From assembly GCA_016719485.1 (NCBI GenBank), contig JADJZB010000011.1:101527-165526 (forward strand): DNA of 64,000 nucleotides. Reading direction: 5' to 3'. This document shows, piece after piece, positions 17,156 to 26,383 of the stretch. The notes below the pieces were generated by a model. That model saw only the letters and a list, made by a program, of their open reading frames with translations, had not been told where the DNA came from and ran no database searches. The position numbers were made by a program, and so were the translations under genes. Source of the stretch: Holophagales bacterium. Its GTDB lineage: Bacteria; Acidobacteriota; Thermoanaerobaculia; UBA5066. Each line of letters begins with the position of its first letter. The first letter of the stretch is position 1.

Positions 17156-17298
17156 CGCGGGTTGCGATCGAGTATAGGAATCCGGCCGGCCCGACCGGCA
17201 TGCCGGGACTGTGAGGTAGCTTACGGGCGCGACGCTTTCCGGGCCGGATCCGGCCCCGGAAATGGAGCCCGGCGCCGCTCGCCGTGGCATCGTGCGAT

Positions 17299-18219
17299 AT
17301 GGCGACAGGTTTCTTCGGCGTACCCGGTGACGCGATTCGGCTCGCATCGAACGACGAGCGGGTCTTTCGTCTCGCCGGGAAGCTGTGGGAGCGGACCCGC
17401 CCGGAAAGCCTGTCTCGGGACGCGATCGACATCCGGGTCACCGTCCGGCCGGGTGGCCATCCGGGGCCGGCACCGGAGAAGCGCCTCGTCTGGCAGCACG
17501 GCGCGGACGAGTACTGCGCATCGGTCGAGGGCTTTCTCGAGACGCGCATCGGACTGAGGACTGGACGGGTCGATGCGGAGGTTACGAGCGGGCTTCTCGA
17601 TGAAGCGCCCTCCTTTGCGGCCCGCACGCTCCTGGAGGCTCCCGCCGCCGTCCTCCTGTCGCGTCGCGGTTTCACGGTCCTCCACGCCGGGGCGGTCGTT
17701 GGGTCGGGCGGCGCCGTCGTCGTGCGCGGGGCATCGGGGGCGGGGAAGTCGACGCTCGTCGCCGCGGCCTGGCGGGCGGGGTTCGGGATCCTGGCCGACG
17801 AGAGCCTCCTCGTCTCTCGCGAGAACGCGGACCTCCTGGCGGCCTCCGTGCGCGACCTGACCCTCCTCCCCGATTCGGAGCGCCTCCTCTGCCTCGACGG
17901 CGCGACCGAGGACGCCTTCACCGGGGGCGAGGACAAGCGGCGGGTCGACCTGTTCCGCGAGTCCGCGCCGGGCCGGCGCGTCGCCCGCAGGGCGGCCACC
18001 CTCCTCCTCGGACCGCGATCCCCGGGTCCTGCGCGTCTCGTGACCCTGGGGGGCGAGGAGTTCGTCGCCGCGTTTCGCAGCGGGGAGATCCCGCAGGAGC
18101 GGTTCGGGGGCGATCCCGACGCGGTCGCCGCGGCGTGGGCGGGGCAGCGATCCTGGCAGCTCGACGGGGCCGACGACCTCGCGGGCGCGGTCGCGATCCT
18201 CGAGGGGCTCACCGCGTGA
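17299..18219 (+). CDS. HprK-like serine kinase domain protein
   Basis: 306 residues. The P-loop GASGAGKST (residues 144-152) directly follows LHAGAVVGSGGAVVVR, the arrangement seen in HPr kinase/phosphorylase C-terminal domains and in HprK-related kinases of peptide and polysaccharide loci. The N-terminal half is not recognisable. There is no DHH/HprK capsid motif, so it is not a true HPr regulator; members of this group phosphorylate serines on peptides or small substrates. A GTG at 17284 is an alternative start. It is the first gene of an eleven-gene run and its TGA overlaps the next GTG (GTGA). Confidence 0.75.
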   Translation: MATGFFGVPGDAIRLASNDERVFRLAGKLWERTRPESLSRDAIDIRVTVRPGGHPGPAPEKRLVWQHGADEYCASVEGFLETRIGLRTGRVDAEVTSGLLDEAPSFAARTLLEAPAAVLLSRRGFTVLHAGAVVGSGGAVVVRGASGAGKSTLVAAAWRAGFGILADESLLVSRENADLLAASVRDLTLLPDSERLLCLDGATEDAFTGGEDKRRVDLFRESAPGRRVARRAATLLLGPRSPGPARLVTLGGEEFVAAFRSGEIPQERFGGDPDAVAAAWAGQRSWQLDGADDLAGAVAILEGLTA

Positions 18220-19070
18220 GCTCGAACGCGTCCGCCCGTCCGGAGCCCGCGCTGCCGCCCGCGGTCCTCGCGTTCGACGCGATGGCGGCGCGATTCGACG
18301 AGCGCTTCGGGCCGTGGAAGAGCGTGGCCGCGCAAAGGGCCGCGGTGAGGCGGGAGCTTCTCGCGTCGTTCCCGGCGGGCTCCTCGCTCCTCGAGCTGGG
18401 AGGAGGGACGGGAGAGGACGCCCTCTACCTCGCGGAACGCGATTACCGCGTCTGCCTGACCGACGGAGCGCCGGCGATGGTCGAGCGCGCCCGGGCGAAG
18501 GTCGAGCGCGCGGGAGCCGGGGACCGCGTGGCGGTGGAGCGCGTCGCCCTCGAGGAGCTCGGCGCCTTCGCGGACTCCCGCGAGAGCTCCGCCGCACCCC
18601 TCTTCGAAGGGGGGTACTCGAATTTCGCCGCCTTCAACTGCGTGGAGGAGCTGCGAGAGCCTGCCCGGGCCCTGGCACGGCTCCTGGCGCCGCGGGCGCC
18701 GCTCCTCCTCGTCGTGTTCGGACCCTTCAGCCCGGGAGAGATGGTGGTGCTCGCCGCGCGCGGGGACGTCCGCGGCGCTTTCCGCCGGCTCTCGCGCTGC
18801 GGCGTGCCGGCGAAGGTCGGCGGACACGCGTTCCGGGTGGCTTACCCGTCGCCCGCCGCGTTCTCCCGCGCCTTCGAACCCTGGTTCACCCTCCGGCGCA
18901 CGGTCGGGATCGGCGTCTTCGTTCCCCCCAGCTCCGCCGAGCCCTGGATCTCGCGCCACCCGCACCTCCTCGCGCTCCTCGAGCGTCTCGACCGTCTCGC
19001 CGGCAGGCCGCTCGCGCTTCTCGGCGACCACGTCCTCGTCGCCCTCGAACGGACGGGAGAGCCGATATGA
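18216..19070 (+). CDS. Class I SAM-dependent methyltransferase
   Basis: 284 residues. SAM-binding motif I is SLLELGGGTGEDALYLAERDY; the acidic residue after strand 2 is in RVCLTDGAPAMVERA. The core is a UbiE/Methyltransf_11-like Rossmann fold with a long C-terminal extension (residues ~170-284). The substrate is unknown. The GTG start overlaps the kinase stop and its own stop overlaps the next ATG, so expression is coupled on both sides. One of three methyltransferases in this operon. Confidence 0.85.
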   Translation: MSSNASARPEPALPPAVLAFDAMAARFDERFGPWKSVAAQRAAVRRELLASFPAGSSLLELGGGTGEDALYLAERDYRVCLTDGAPAMVERARAKVERAGAGDRVAVERVALEELGAFADSRESSAAPLFEGGYSNFAAFNCVEELREPARALARLLAPRAPLLLVVFGPFSPGEMVVLAARGDVRGAFRRLSRCGVPAKVGGHAFRVAYPSPAAFSRAFEPWFTLRRTVGIGVFVPPSSAEPWISRHPHLLALLERLDRLAGRPLALLGDHVLVALERTGEPI

Positions 19071-19873
19071 GCGCGTCCAGGCTGGGACGCTTCGGCGAGG
19101 CCTACGCCCGGGTCCGGGAGATCGAGGGGAGGGGGAGCGGCGGGGAGGAGGAGCTCCTCGCCCTGCCGTATCTCGCGAGCGGCCCGCTGGCGAAGCAGTG
19201 GGGGGTACGCGCGCGGACTTTCGACGCCTTCACGTCCCGCGTCCTCGCCCCGCTCGAGCGGCAGAGGGCCAGGTCCCTTCGCGTCCTCGACCTCGGGGCC
19301 GGGAACGGCTGGCTCTCGGCGCGCCTGACCCGGCGCGGACACGCCGCGGTGGCCGTCGACCTCAGGACCGACGCGATCGACGGCCTCGGGGCGGCGGCCC
19401 CGTTCCGGCGGACCCTGCCGCGCATGTTCGCCCGCGTGGCGGCGTCCTTCGCCGGACTTCCCTTCAAGGACCGTCGTTTCGACCTCGCCCTCTTCGACGC
19501 GTCGCTCCACTATGCCGAGGACCTCCACGCCACCCTCGCCGAGGCGGTGCGAACCGTTGCCGCGGGCGGGCGCGTCGCGATCCTCGATTCCCCCTTCTAC
19601 GGGCGCGCCGCCCTCGGCGAACAGATGGCCGCCGAAAAGAGGCGCGCGATCAGGACGCAGCACGCGGATCTCGCCGACGCCCTCCTCTCGATCCCGTCGA
19701 TCGAGTACCTCACCCGCGAGCGCCTCGACGGCGCGGCGGCCCCTCTCGGCCTCGCCTTCCGCAGGCACCGCGTCCTCTACCCCCTCTGGTACGAAGCCCG
19801 CCCGGCCCTCGCCTTTCTCCGAAGGCAGAGGCACCCGTCCCGGTTCGACCTCTGGGAGGCGGAAGTCCCGTGA
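19067..19873 (+). CDS. Class I SAM-dependent methyltransferase
   Basis: 268 residues. Motif I VLDLGAGNGWLSARLTRRGH and the post-I region AVAVDLRTDAIDGL are clear. Motif IV is FDLALFDASLHYAED and motif VI VAAGGRVAILDSPFYGR. The N-terminal ~75 residues carry no recognised domain. It is distinct from the other two methyltransferases of the operon and not a recent duplicate. ATGA overlap upstream and GTGA overlap downstream. Substrate unknown. Confidence 0.85.
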   Translation: MSASRLGRFGEAYARVREIEGRGSGGEEELLALPYLASGPLAKQWGVRARTFDAFTSRVLAPLERQRARSLRVLDLGAGNGWLSARLTRRGHAAVAVDLRTDAIDGLGAAAPFRRTLPRMFARVAASFAGLPFKDRRFDLALFDASLHYAEDLHATLAEAVRTVAAGGRVAILDSPFYGRAALGEQMAAEKRRAIRTQHADLADALLSIPSIEYLTRERLDGAAAPLGLAFRRHRVLYPLWYEARPALAFLRRQRHPSRFDLWEAEVP

Positions 19874-21381
19874 TCCTCCTCGTCAATCCCCGCGTCACGA
19901 AGCCGCGAAACCGACGCTTCCCGCTCTCGGTGATGTCGGTCGGCGCGGCGCTTCCCGTCGGAGTCTCGTGGGAGATCCTGGACGGCAACCTCCCGGACGT
20001 CGACGTGTCCCGCGCGGTGAGCGAGCGGGTCGAGCGCGGGAGGGCCGGAGGGGACCCCGTGACGGCCATCGCGCTGACGGTGATGCCGGGCCCGCAGCTC
20101 GTCTCGGCCGTCCACCTGACCCGTGGGCTCCGTCAGGCGTTTCCCGAGGTCGCCATCGTCTGGGGAGGCTATTTTCCGACGCTCTATCCCGAGCCGGTCC
20201 TCCGGTCGGAAGACGTCGACTACGTCGTCCGCGGCCAGGGGGAGCAGACCTTCGTCGAGCTTCTCGAGGTCCTCGAAGGGAAGCGGGAGCCCGCGTCCGT
20301 TGCCGGACTCGGCTGGAAGGAGAACGGCGCGCCGCGGGTGAATGCCGAGCGTCCGTGGCTCGGCCCCGACACTTTCCCGACCCCGCCGTACGACCGGATC
20401 GACGTGAACGAGTACCTCCACCCGACCTTTCTCGGACGGCGCAACGGCGTCTACCAGTCTTCCATCGGCTGCGCATACTCCTGCAACTTCTGCGGCGTCA
20501 TCTCCGCATACGGGAGCCTCCAGAAGTTCGAGAGCCCGGCTCGGACGGAAGCGAACCTGGCCTTCCTCGTCGAACGCCACGGGATGGACGCGCTCCACTT
20601 CTACGACAACAACTTCTTTGCGAGAGAGGCGCGGGCCGAAGAGCTGTGCGGAAGGATCACGCGGCTGAACCTGCGCTGGTGGTGCGAGGCGCGCATCGAC
20701 GCCCTCCTCGGCTACTCGGAGCGGACGTGGGAGACGATCCGCCGCTCGGGCCTCGCGATGGCCTTCTTCGGCGCGGAATCGGGCTCCGACGAGCGCCTCA
20801 GGAAGATGTCGAAGAACCTCACGACCGAGCAGACGCGCGCCCTCGCGGCACGGATGCGCGGCTCCGGAATCGTCCCCGAGTACTCCTTCGTCCTCGGCGA
20901 CCCGGACGATCCTGAGGACGACATCGCGACGACGCTCGACTTCATCAGGGAGCTGAAAGGGATCAACCCCGAGCTGGAGGTGATCCTCTACTTCTACACG
21001 CCGACGCCGCAGCGGCGCGGGACGTACGGAGGCGTCGACGCGGTCTCGACGACCCCCGCGACCCTCGAGGAGTGGCTCGAGCCCGAGTGGGTGGACTGGA
21101 TGACCCACGAGAACCCGCGCGTCCCGTGGCTCTCGGGGGCGCTGAAGGCGAGGGTCGACGGATTCGAGACCGTCCTGAGGAGCCGCTTCCCGTCGCTCCA
21201 GGACGAGAAGACGGCCCGCTGGGGGAAGGTGCTCGGCCGGATCCTCTCCCGCCGCCGCTGGGAAACGGGCGATTTCGACGACCCGCGCCTCCTGCGCGGC
21301 GTGAGGCGCCTCGCGCGCCGGGCTCCACCCGACCGCCAGGAGTACGGCCACCTCAGGCCGCCCGTGGAGGGACGGGGATGA
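19870..21381 (+). CDS. B12-binding-domain radical SAM protein
   Basis: 503 residues. The N-terminal cobalamin-binding-like domain has LLVNPRVTKPRN ... VWGGYFPTLYPEPVLR and VDYVVRGQGEQTFVELLE. These are hallmarks of the B12-radical SAM family, although a DxHxxG His is not evident. The radical SAM core begins IGCAYSCNFCG (C201, C205, C208), with GLAMAFFGAESG and PEYSFVLGDPDD as later SAM-contact motifs. Close families perform C-methylation, thiomethylation or hopanoid and carotenoid modifications. A GTG start coupled to the methyltransferase upstream supports a joint pathway. Confidence 0.87.
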   Translation: MILLVNPRVTKPRNRRFPLSVMSVGAALPVGVSWEILDGNLPDVDVSRAVSERVERGRAGGDPVTAIALTVMPGPQLVSAVHLTRGLRQAFPEVAIVWGGYFPTLYPEPVLRSEDVDYVVRGQGEQTFVELLEVLEGKREPASVAGLGWKENGAPRVNAERPWLGPDTFPTPPYDRIDVNEYLHPTFLGRRNGVYQSSIGCAYSCNFCGVISAYGSLQKFESPARTEANLAFLVERHGMDALHFYDNNFFAREARAEELCGRITRLNLRWWCEARIDALLGYSERTWETIRRSGLAMAFFGAESGSDERLRKMSKNLTTEQTRALAARMRGSGIVPEYSFVLGDPDDPEDDIATTLDFIRELKGINPELEVILYFYTPTPQRRGTYGGVDAVSTTPATLEEWLEPEWVDWMTHENPRVPWLSGALKARVDGFETVLRSRFPSLQDEKTARWGKVLGRILSRRRWETGDFDDPRLLRGVRRLARRAPPDRQEYGHLRPPVEGRG

Positions 21382-22082
21382 GCGCTGCGGCCGGCATTCC
21401 CCTGCCGCCTGGCGAGGCGTACCGCCTCTGGGCCGCCTCGTACGACGGCGAGAACGTCCTTTCGGCGTTCGACGAGCAGGCCGTCGAAGCCCTCACGGCC
21501 CCTCTCGAAGGGCTCTCGCTCCTGGATGCCGCGTGCGGCACGGCGCGCCGTCTTCGTTTCCCTGAGGGCACCGGGCCGCGCATCGCCGTCGGGGTCGACC
21601 TCGTCCTCGAGATGCTCCGCTGCGCCCGCGGCGAGCCTTCGCGGTCGCGACGGCTCGCCGCCGGCGACCTTCGCGCGCTCCCGCTTGCCGCTGGCGCCTT
21701 CGACGTCGTCTGGTGCCGGCTCGCCGCAGGGCACCTCCGGCTTCTGGCGCCCCTCTACACCGAGCTTGCGCGCGTAACGCGACCGGGCGGCGCCGTGATC
21801 CTCACGGACTTTCACGCGGAAGCCGCGCGCCGCGGTCACGTCCGGAGCTTCCGCGACGCATCGGGCGTGCAGCACCTCGTCGAGCACACCGTCCACGAGA
21901 TCGACGCCCACGTGGAGGCGGCCGTCGCGTCGGGGCTGGCCGTCGAGAGGCGCCTCGAACCGGCCGTCGGGCCCGAGGTCCGGCGGCTCTACGAGAAATC
22001 CGGCCGCCTCGATCGCTACGAGAGGGACCGGGGCCTCCCACTCCTCGCGGCCTTCCGCTACCGGATGAGGGAGGGGCCATGA
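21378..22082 (+). CDS. Class I SAM-dependent methyltransferase
   Basis: 234 residues. It starts GEAYRLWAASYDGE, as in many small-molecule methyltransferases (YxxWAxxYD). Motif I is slightly degenerate (LLDAACGTARRL) with the second acidic residue in GVDLVLEML; motif IV is FDVVWCRLAAGHL and motif VI VTRPGGAVILTDFH. Its type resembles the BioC/UbiE class acting on soluble or lipid substrates. Coupled by ATGA overlaps on both sides. Confidence 0.85.
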   Translation: MSAAAGIPLPPGEAYRLWAASYDGENVLSAFDEQAVEALTAPLEGLSLLDAACGTARRLRFPEGTGPRIAVGVDLVLEMLRCARGEPSRSRRLAAGDLRALPLAAGAFDVVWCRLAAGHLRLLAPLYTELARVTRPGGAVILTDFHAEAARRGHVRSFRDASGVQHLVEHTVHEIDAHVEAAVASGLAVERRLEPAVGPEVRRLYEKSGRLDRYERDRGLPLLAAFRYRMREGP

Positions 22083-23125
22083 CGCGCCTCGCCCCGCGGC
22101 CGCTCCCCGGAGGGGACGCGCACGGCGGCCCGCTTCCTCTGCCGGACCCCCTCTCGCACCTCCCCATCCTCATCCTCTTCCCGCACAACCGCTGCAACTG
22201 CCGCTGCCTCATGTGCGACATCTGGAAGGAACGCCGGACCCTGGAGATCGGTGCCGGCGAGGTCGCGCGCTGGCGGGAGGAGTGGCGGCAGCTCGGCGTC
22301 GAACGGGTCGTCCTGAGCGGGGGCGAGGCGCTCATGCACTCCGACCTCTTCTCCCTCTGCGCTCTTCTGCGGGAAGCGGGAATCGGCATCACGCTCCTGA
22401 GCTCCGGCCTGCTCCTGGCCAGGCACGCGGAGAAGATCGCCGAGTACGTCGACGACCTCGTCGTGAGCCTCGACGGCCCGCGGGACCTGCACGATGCGAT
22501 CCGGAACGTCCCGAGGGCCTTCGACCGCCTCGCCGAGGGGGTCCGCGCCGTGCGCGCGGCAGGCCCGGCCGGAACGGTGACCGCCCGCTGCACCGTCCAG
22601 CGCCGCAACGCCCTCCGCCTGCGGGACACCGTGGCCGCAGCCCGCGACCTGGACCTCGACCGGATCAGCTTCCTCGCCGTCGACCTCTCTTCAACCGCAT
22701 TCAACCGTCCGGAAGGGGAGGGGGCGACGCCGCGCGCCGAGCTGGCCCTTGCGAGAGAGGAGCTTCCCCTCCTCGCGGAAGAGATCGACGCGCTCGAACG
22801 CGACTGCGCGGCGGAGCTCGCATCGGGATTCGTAGCCGAGAGCGCCGCCAGGCTCCGCACGCGTCTCCTCGCCTACTTCACGGCGATCGCCGGCGACGGC
22901 CCTTTCCCGGGGAACCGCTGCAACGCCCCGTGGGTCTCGAGCGTCGTGGAGGCCGACGGCACCGTCCGCCCCTGCTTCTTTCATCCGGCGATCGGCAACC
23001 TCCGCGAGGCCGGGAGCCTCGGCGCCGTCCTCGGCTCGCCCGAGGCGCGTGCCTTCCGGGCCTCGCTCGACGTGGCAGCGGACCCGGTCTGCCAGCGCTG
23101 CGTCTGCTCGCTGGCGCTTCGATGA
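22079..23125 (+). CDS. Radical SAM/SPASM-type protein
   Basis: 348 residues. The core motif NRCNCRCLMC gives the CX3CX2C ligands C39, C43 and C46, followed by VVLSGGEALMHSDL (the GGE motif). The C-terminus has an auxiliary-cluster-like cysteine set: NRCNAPW, VRPCFFHP and DPVCQRCVCS, as in SPASM or twitch proteins. Such enzymes modify peptides (sactipeptides, PQQ, mycofactocin) or sugars. No precursor peptide gene was found next to it. The N-terminus (residues 1-30) is proline/glycine-rich. Coupled to both neighbours. Confidence 0.87.
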   Translation: MTRLAPRPLPGGDAHGGPLPLPDPLSHLPILILFPHNRCNCRCLMCDIWKERRTLEIGAGEVARWREEWRQLGVERVVLSGGEALMHSDLFSLCALLREAGIGITLLSSGLLLARHAEKIAEYVDDLVVSLDGPRDLHDAIRNVPRAFDRLAEGVRAVRAAGPAGTVTARCTVQRRNALRLRDTVAAARDLDLDRISFLAVDLSSTAFNRPEGEGATPRAELALAREELPLLAEEIDALERDCAAELASGFVAESAARLRTRLLAYFTAIAGDGPFPGNRCNAPWVSSVVEADGTVRPCFFHPAIGNLREAGSLGAVLGSPEARAFRASLDVAADPVCQRCVCSLALR

Positions 23126-24327
23126 GGTCACCGGCCCCGGTCCCCGCCTCGATCCGGGCGAGGATCGTCGAGGAAGGGCTCGCGTCGGAGAGGACGCTCC
23201 TCCTCGCGGACGGGCTCGTCGTCGAGTGCATCGCCGCGGGCGTCCCGCGATACGCGGTCGACCTCCCGGGCCATCTCGTCTTCCCGGCTCTCGTCAACGC
23301 TCACGACCACCTCCAGCTCAACGCGTTCGCGCGCCCCGAGGGAATCGGCCCGAAGGCGAACAGCTACGACTGGATCGACGCGTTCCGTCCGCGGCTCGAC
23401 GAGCCGGCGGTGAAGGCGGTGCGGAGGATCCCCTCCGCCACCCGCGCGTGGCACGGCGGACTGAAGAACCTCCTCTCCGGAACGCTCCTCGTCGCGCACC
23501 ACGACCCGTGGGAGGAGGTCTTCGACGCCCCGGATTTCCCCGTCGACGTTCTCCGCGCCTTCGGCTGGAGCCACTCGCTCGGCCTCGCCGGCCATTACGG
23601 GCCGGCCGTCGCCGAGAGCCTCGCCGCGACGCCTCCGGCCGATCCCTGGTTCATCCACCTCGCCGAAGGCGTCGACGCCGTCGCCGCCACGGAGCTGTCG
23701 CGTCTCGAGGAGCTGGGTGCGTTCGGGCCGAACGGCGTCTTCGTCCACGGCCTCGGCCTCGGGCCCGCCGACGTCGCCCGCGTCGTCGAGCGAGGCGCGG
23801 GCGTCGTCTGGTGTCCGTCGAGCAACCTCTTCATGTTCGGCCGGACGCTCGACCCGGCCCTCCTCGCCACGAACGGGGCGCTCGCGCTCGGCACCGACTC
23901 CCGCCTCACGGGAGCCTTCGATCTCCTCTCGGAGCTGCGCACGGCCGCAGCGAACGGCGCGCTCTCTCCGCTCGCGGTCCTCCGCCTCGCCACCTCCGGC
24001 GCCGCGAGGCTTCTGCGGGTCCCGGGCGCCGGAGGCCTCGCGCCGTCGCAGCGCGCCGACCTCGTCGTCCTCCGCGACCCGGGCGGCGACCCGTCGGCGG
24101 CGCTCCTTTCCGCGAGTCGGGCCGATCTGCGCGCCGTCATCCGGCGTGGCGCTCCCGTTCTGGCCGACCCCGATTTCGCCGGGTGGTTCGAGGCTGCGGG
24201 GGTCCCGGTGGTCGCCATCCGTCTCGACGGTCACCCCAAGCTCTGTGCCGCCTCGGCCCTCCGGCTCCGCGAGGCCGTCGTGCTCGAGCCGGGGCTCGTC
24301 GTCGAGAGCCCCGGCTCCACGTCGTGA
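23122..24327 (+). CDS. Amidohydrolase family protein (ATZ/TRZ-type)
   Basis: 401 residues of the metal-dependent TIM-barrel amidohydrolase superfamily. Metal ligands are visible in order: NAHDHL (HxH), a His in HHDPWEE, HLAEG, VHGLGL and the terminal Asp in GTDSRL. Loop WCPSSNLFMFG precedes that Asp, as in chlorohydrolases and guanine/cytosine deaminases. It probably removes an amino or amide group from a ring or cyclic substrate; the exact substrate is unknown. The last gene of the tightly coupled first half of the operon; a 47-bp gap follows. Confidence 0.85.
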   Translation: MRSPAPVPASIRARIVEEGLASERTLLLADGLVVECIAAGVPRYAVDLPGHLVFPALVNAHDHLQLNAFARPEGIGPKANSYDWIDAFRPRLDEPAVKAVRRIPSATRAWHGGLKNLLSGTLLVAHHDPWEEVFDAPDFPVDVLRAFGWSHSLGLAGHYGPAVAESLAATPPADPWFIHLAEGVDAVAATELSRLEELGAFGPNGVFVHGLGLGPADVARVVERGAGVVWCPSSNLFMFGRTLDPALLATNGALALGTDSRLTGAFDLLSELRTAAANGALSPLAVLRLATSGAARLLRVPGAGGLAPSQRADLVVLRDPGGDPSAALLSASRADLRAVIRRGAPVLADPDFAGWFEAAGVPVVAIRLDGHPKLCAASALRLREAVVLEPGLVVESPGSTS

Positions 24328-24374
24328 CCGGCGTCCGGCCCGACGTGGCGCGCCGCGGGTAACATCCCCACCCG

Positions 24375-25097
24375 ATGAGATCCCCCCAGACCCGAGGCCT
24401 CCCAGACCGCCGTGCGAGACAGCTCCTGTCGAAGACGAGACTCCACCGGAGCGTCCCCGCCCGCATAGATGTCCTGTCGGAGCTCCTCCTCGGGTCCCCC
24501 TACGAGGCGAACGGTCTCGTCGGCTCCGCGGACACGCCCGAGGCTTTCACCGCCTCTCTCGAGGGCTTCGACTGCGTGACGTACGTCGAGACGGTCCTCG
24601 CGCTGGCCCGCGCGTCCGACCCGGACGGGTTCGCCGGGGAGCTGCGCCGTGTCCGGTACGACGGCGGGCAGGTCGAGTGGGCGCGCCGGAACCACTACAT
24701 GACGGACTGGGTCCGCCGGAACGCGAAGGCCGGAGTCGTAAGGCCCGTCTCCGCGGGTGCGCTCGCCACGCGGAAGGAAAGGCTCCTGAACGTCCTGCCG
24801 GGGCTCCCGGCCCGCAGGGCGCGGTTCGCCTGCGTACCGAAGGCAAAGCTCTCCTCCTTCGAGCCGCGGCTGAAGAACGGCGACATCCTCCTTTTCGCCT
24901 CGACGAAGGCGGGGCTCGACGTCTTCCACTGCGGGCTCCTCGTCCGGAAGGAGGGGAGCTGGAAGCTGAGGCACGCGTCGCGGAGCGCCGGGCGCGTCGT
25001 CGAGGGAGAGCTGGCCGCGTTCCTTCGCGCGAACCGGATGGCGGGCGTGATCGCCGTGCGGCCGCTCGAGGAGAGCGCGGCGAAAGGCAGGCCGTGA
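24375..25097 (+). CDS. DUF1460 family protein (NlpC/P60-like amidase)
   Basis: 240 residues. The segment LLGSPYEANGLVG ... EGFDCVTYVETVLAL carries the catalytic Cys (FDCVT), and the later GLDVFHCGLLVRKEG supplies the His, as in DUF1460 proteins. The family is known from Bacteroidota as N-acetylmuramoyl-L-alanine amidase-like cell-wall hydrolases. There is no signal peptide, so unless exported in another way it acts in the cytoplasm, for example on recycled muropeptides or a peptide intermediate. Its TGA overlaps the GTG of the next gene. Confidence 0.8.
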   Translation: MRSPQTRGLPDRRARQLLSKTRLHRSVPARIDVLSELLLGSPYEANGLVGSADTPEAFTASLEGFDCVTYVETVLALARASDPDGFAGELRRVRYDGGQVEWARRNHYMTDWVRRNAKAGVVRPVSAGALATRKERLLNVLPGLPARRARFACVPKAKLSSFEPRLKNGDILLFASTKAGLDVFHCGLLVRKEGSWKLRHASRSAGRVVEGELAAFLRANRMAGVIAVRPLEESAAKGRP

Positions 25098-26383
25098 ACG
25101 TCCTCCACCCGATGCCCGCCTCTTCCGACGGCCTCGCGGACCTTCTTTCCGCCGCCGGTTCCGACATCCTTTTCCTCGCCGATCCGCGTGTCACGGTGGC
25201 TCCCGGACCGAGGCTCTTCGAGCGGATGGCGCAGGTCCTCGAGGGCACCGGCGCGGGCTGGGTCTACTCGGACGCCGTGGGCCACCCGCGCATCGACTAC
25301 CACCCCGGGAGCCTGCGCGACACCTTCGACTTCGGACCGGTCGTCGCGGTCTCCGTGCCGGCCGCGCGCGAGGCGGGAGTCGAACCGGGCCTGAAGTGGG
25401 GCGCCCTCTACGACCTCCGGCTCCGCCTCTCGGAGCGGCGGCCCGTCGTGAGGATCCCCGAGCCGCTCTACGCGGCGAGCCCCGCGGAGACGCGGCCGTC
25501 GAGCGAAGCCCAGTTCGACTACGTCGACCCGAGGAACCGGGACTACCAGCTGGACATGGAGCGCCTCGCCACGGAGCACCTCCGCCGGATCGGTGCGCTC
25601 CTGCCGCCCCGCTTCGCGGCGGTGCCACGGCCGGACGGGCCGTTCCCCGTCGAGGCCAGCGTCGTCATCCCGGTCCGCAACCGCGAGCGGACGATCCTCG
25701 ACGCCGTCGGCAGCGCGCTCTCGCAGCAGGCGCCGTTCCCCTTCAACGTCCTCGTCGTCGACAACCACTCCACCGACGGGACGACGGAGATGCTCCGGGG
25801 CGTCCGCGACCCGCGGCTCGTCCACGTCGTCCCGGAGCGCCGCGACCTCGGCATCGGCGGCTGCTGGGACGAGGCGGTCTTCCACCCCCGCTGCGGCCGC
25901 ACCGCCGTCCAGCTCGATTCCGACGACCTCTACCTCGACGAGAACGTCCTCTCGCGGATCGTCGGGGAGCTCGATCGCGGTCCGTACGCGATGGTCGTCG
26001 CGTCGTACACCATGGTCGACTTCGCGCTGAACGAGATCCCGCCCGGCCTCGTCGACCACCGCGAGTGGACGCGCGAGAACGGCCGGAACAACGCCCTGCG
26101 CGTGAACGGCTTCGGCGCGCCGCGCGCCTTCGACACCGCGGTCCTCAGGCGCGTCGGCTTCCCGAACGTCAGCTACGGCGAGGACTACGCCGTCGCCCTC
26201 CGGATGAGCCGCGAGTACGAGATCGGCCGCATCACCGAGTCGGTCTACCTCTGCCGCAGGTGGGAGGGCAACTCCGACAGCGCGCTGCCGCTCGAGACGC
26301 AGAACCGCTACGACGCCTACAAGGACTGGCTCCGGACCGTGGAGATCGCCGCACGGCAGAGAGCGCTGGGAGCCCGGCCCTGA
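25094..26383 (+). CDS. Glycosyltransferase family 2 (GT-A)
   Basis: 429 residues. The GT2 domain occupies roughly residues 190-410: EASVVIPVRNRERTILDAVGSAL, VLVVDNHSTDGTTEM, and AVQLDSDDLYLDEN with the metal-binding DxD-type SDD; SYGEDYAVALRMS contains the catalytic ED. The N-terminal 190 residues look like a second, degenerate GT2-like half (DILFLADPRVTVAPG, WVYSDAVG). GTG start with GTGA overlap upstream. In Bacteroidota a GT2 of this type is found next to DUF4922 and SpoIID genes, as here. Confidence 0.85.
   Translation: MNVLHPMPASSDGLADLLSAAGSDILFLADPRVTVAPGPRLFERMAQVLEGTGAGWVYSDAVGHPRIDYHPGSLRDTFDFGPVVAVSVPAAREAGVEPGLKWGALYDLRLRLSERRPVVRIPEPLYAASPAETRPSSEAQFDYVDPRNRDYQLDMERLATEHLRRIGALLPPRFAAVPRPDGPFPVEASVVIPVRNRERTILDAVGSALSQQAPFPFNVLVVDNHSTDGTTEMLRGVRDPRLVHVVPERRDLGIGGCWDEAVFHPRCGRTAVQLDSDDLYLDENVLSRIVGELDRGPYAMVVASYTMVDFALNEIPPGLVDHREWTRENGRNNALRVNGFGAPRAFDTAVLRRVGFPNVSYGEDYAVALRMSREYEIGRITESVYLCRRWEGNSDSALPLETQNRYDAYKDWLRTVEIAARQRALGARP

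Noticed and set aside
17156..17298. Hidden RiPP precursor peptide in the divergent spacer next to the radical SAM genes
   Set aside because: No short ORF with a ribosome binding site and a plausible leader/core was visible; the same holds for 24328-24374 and 28503-28532.
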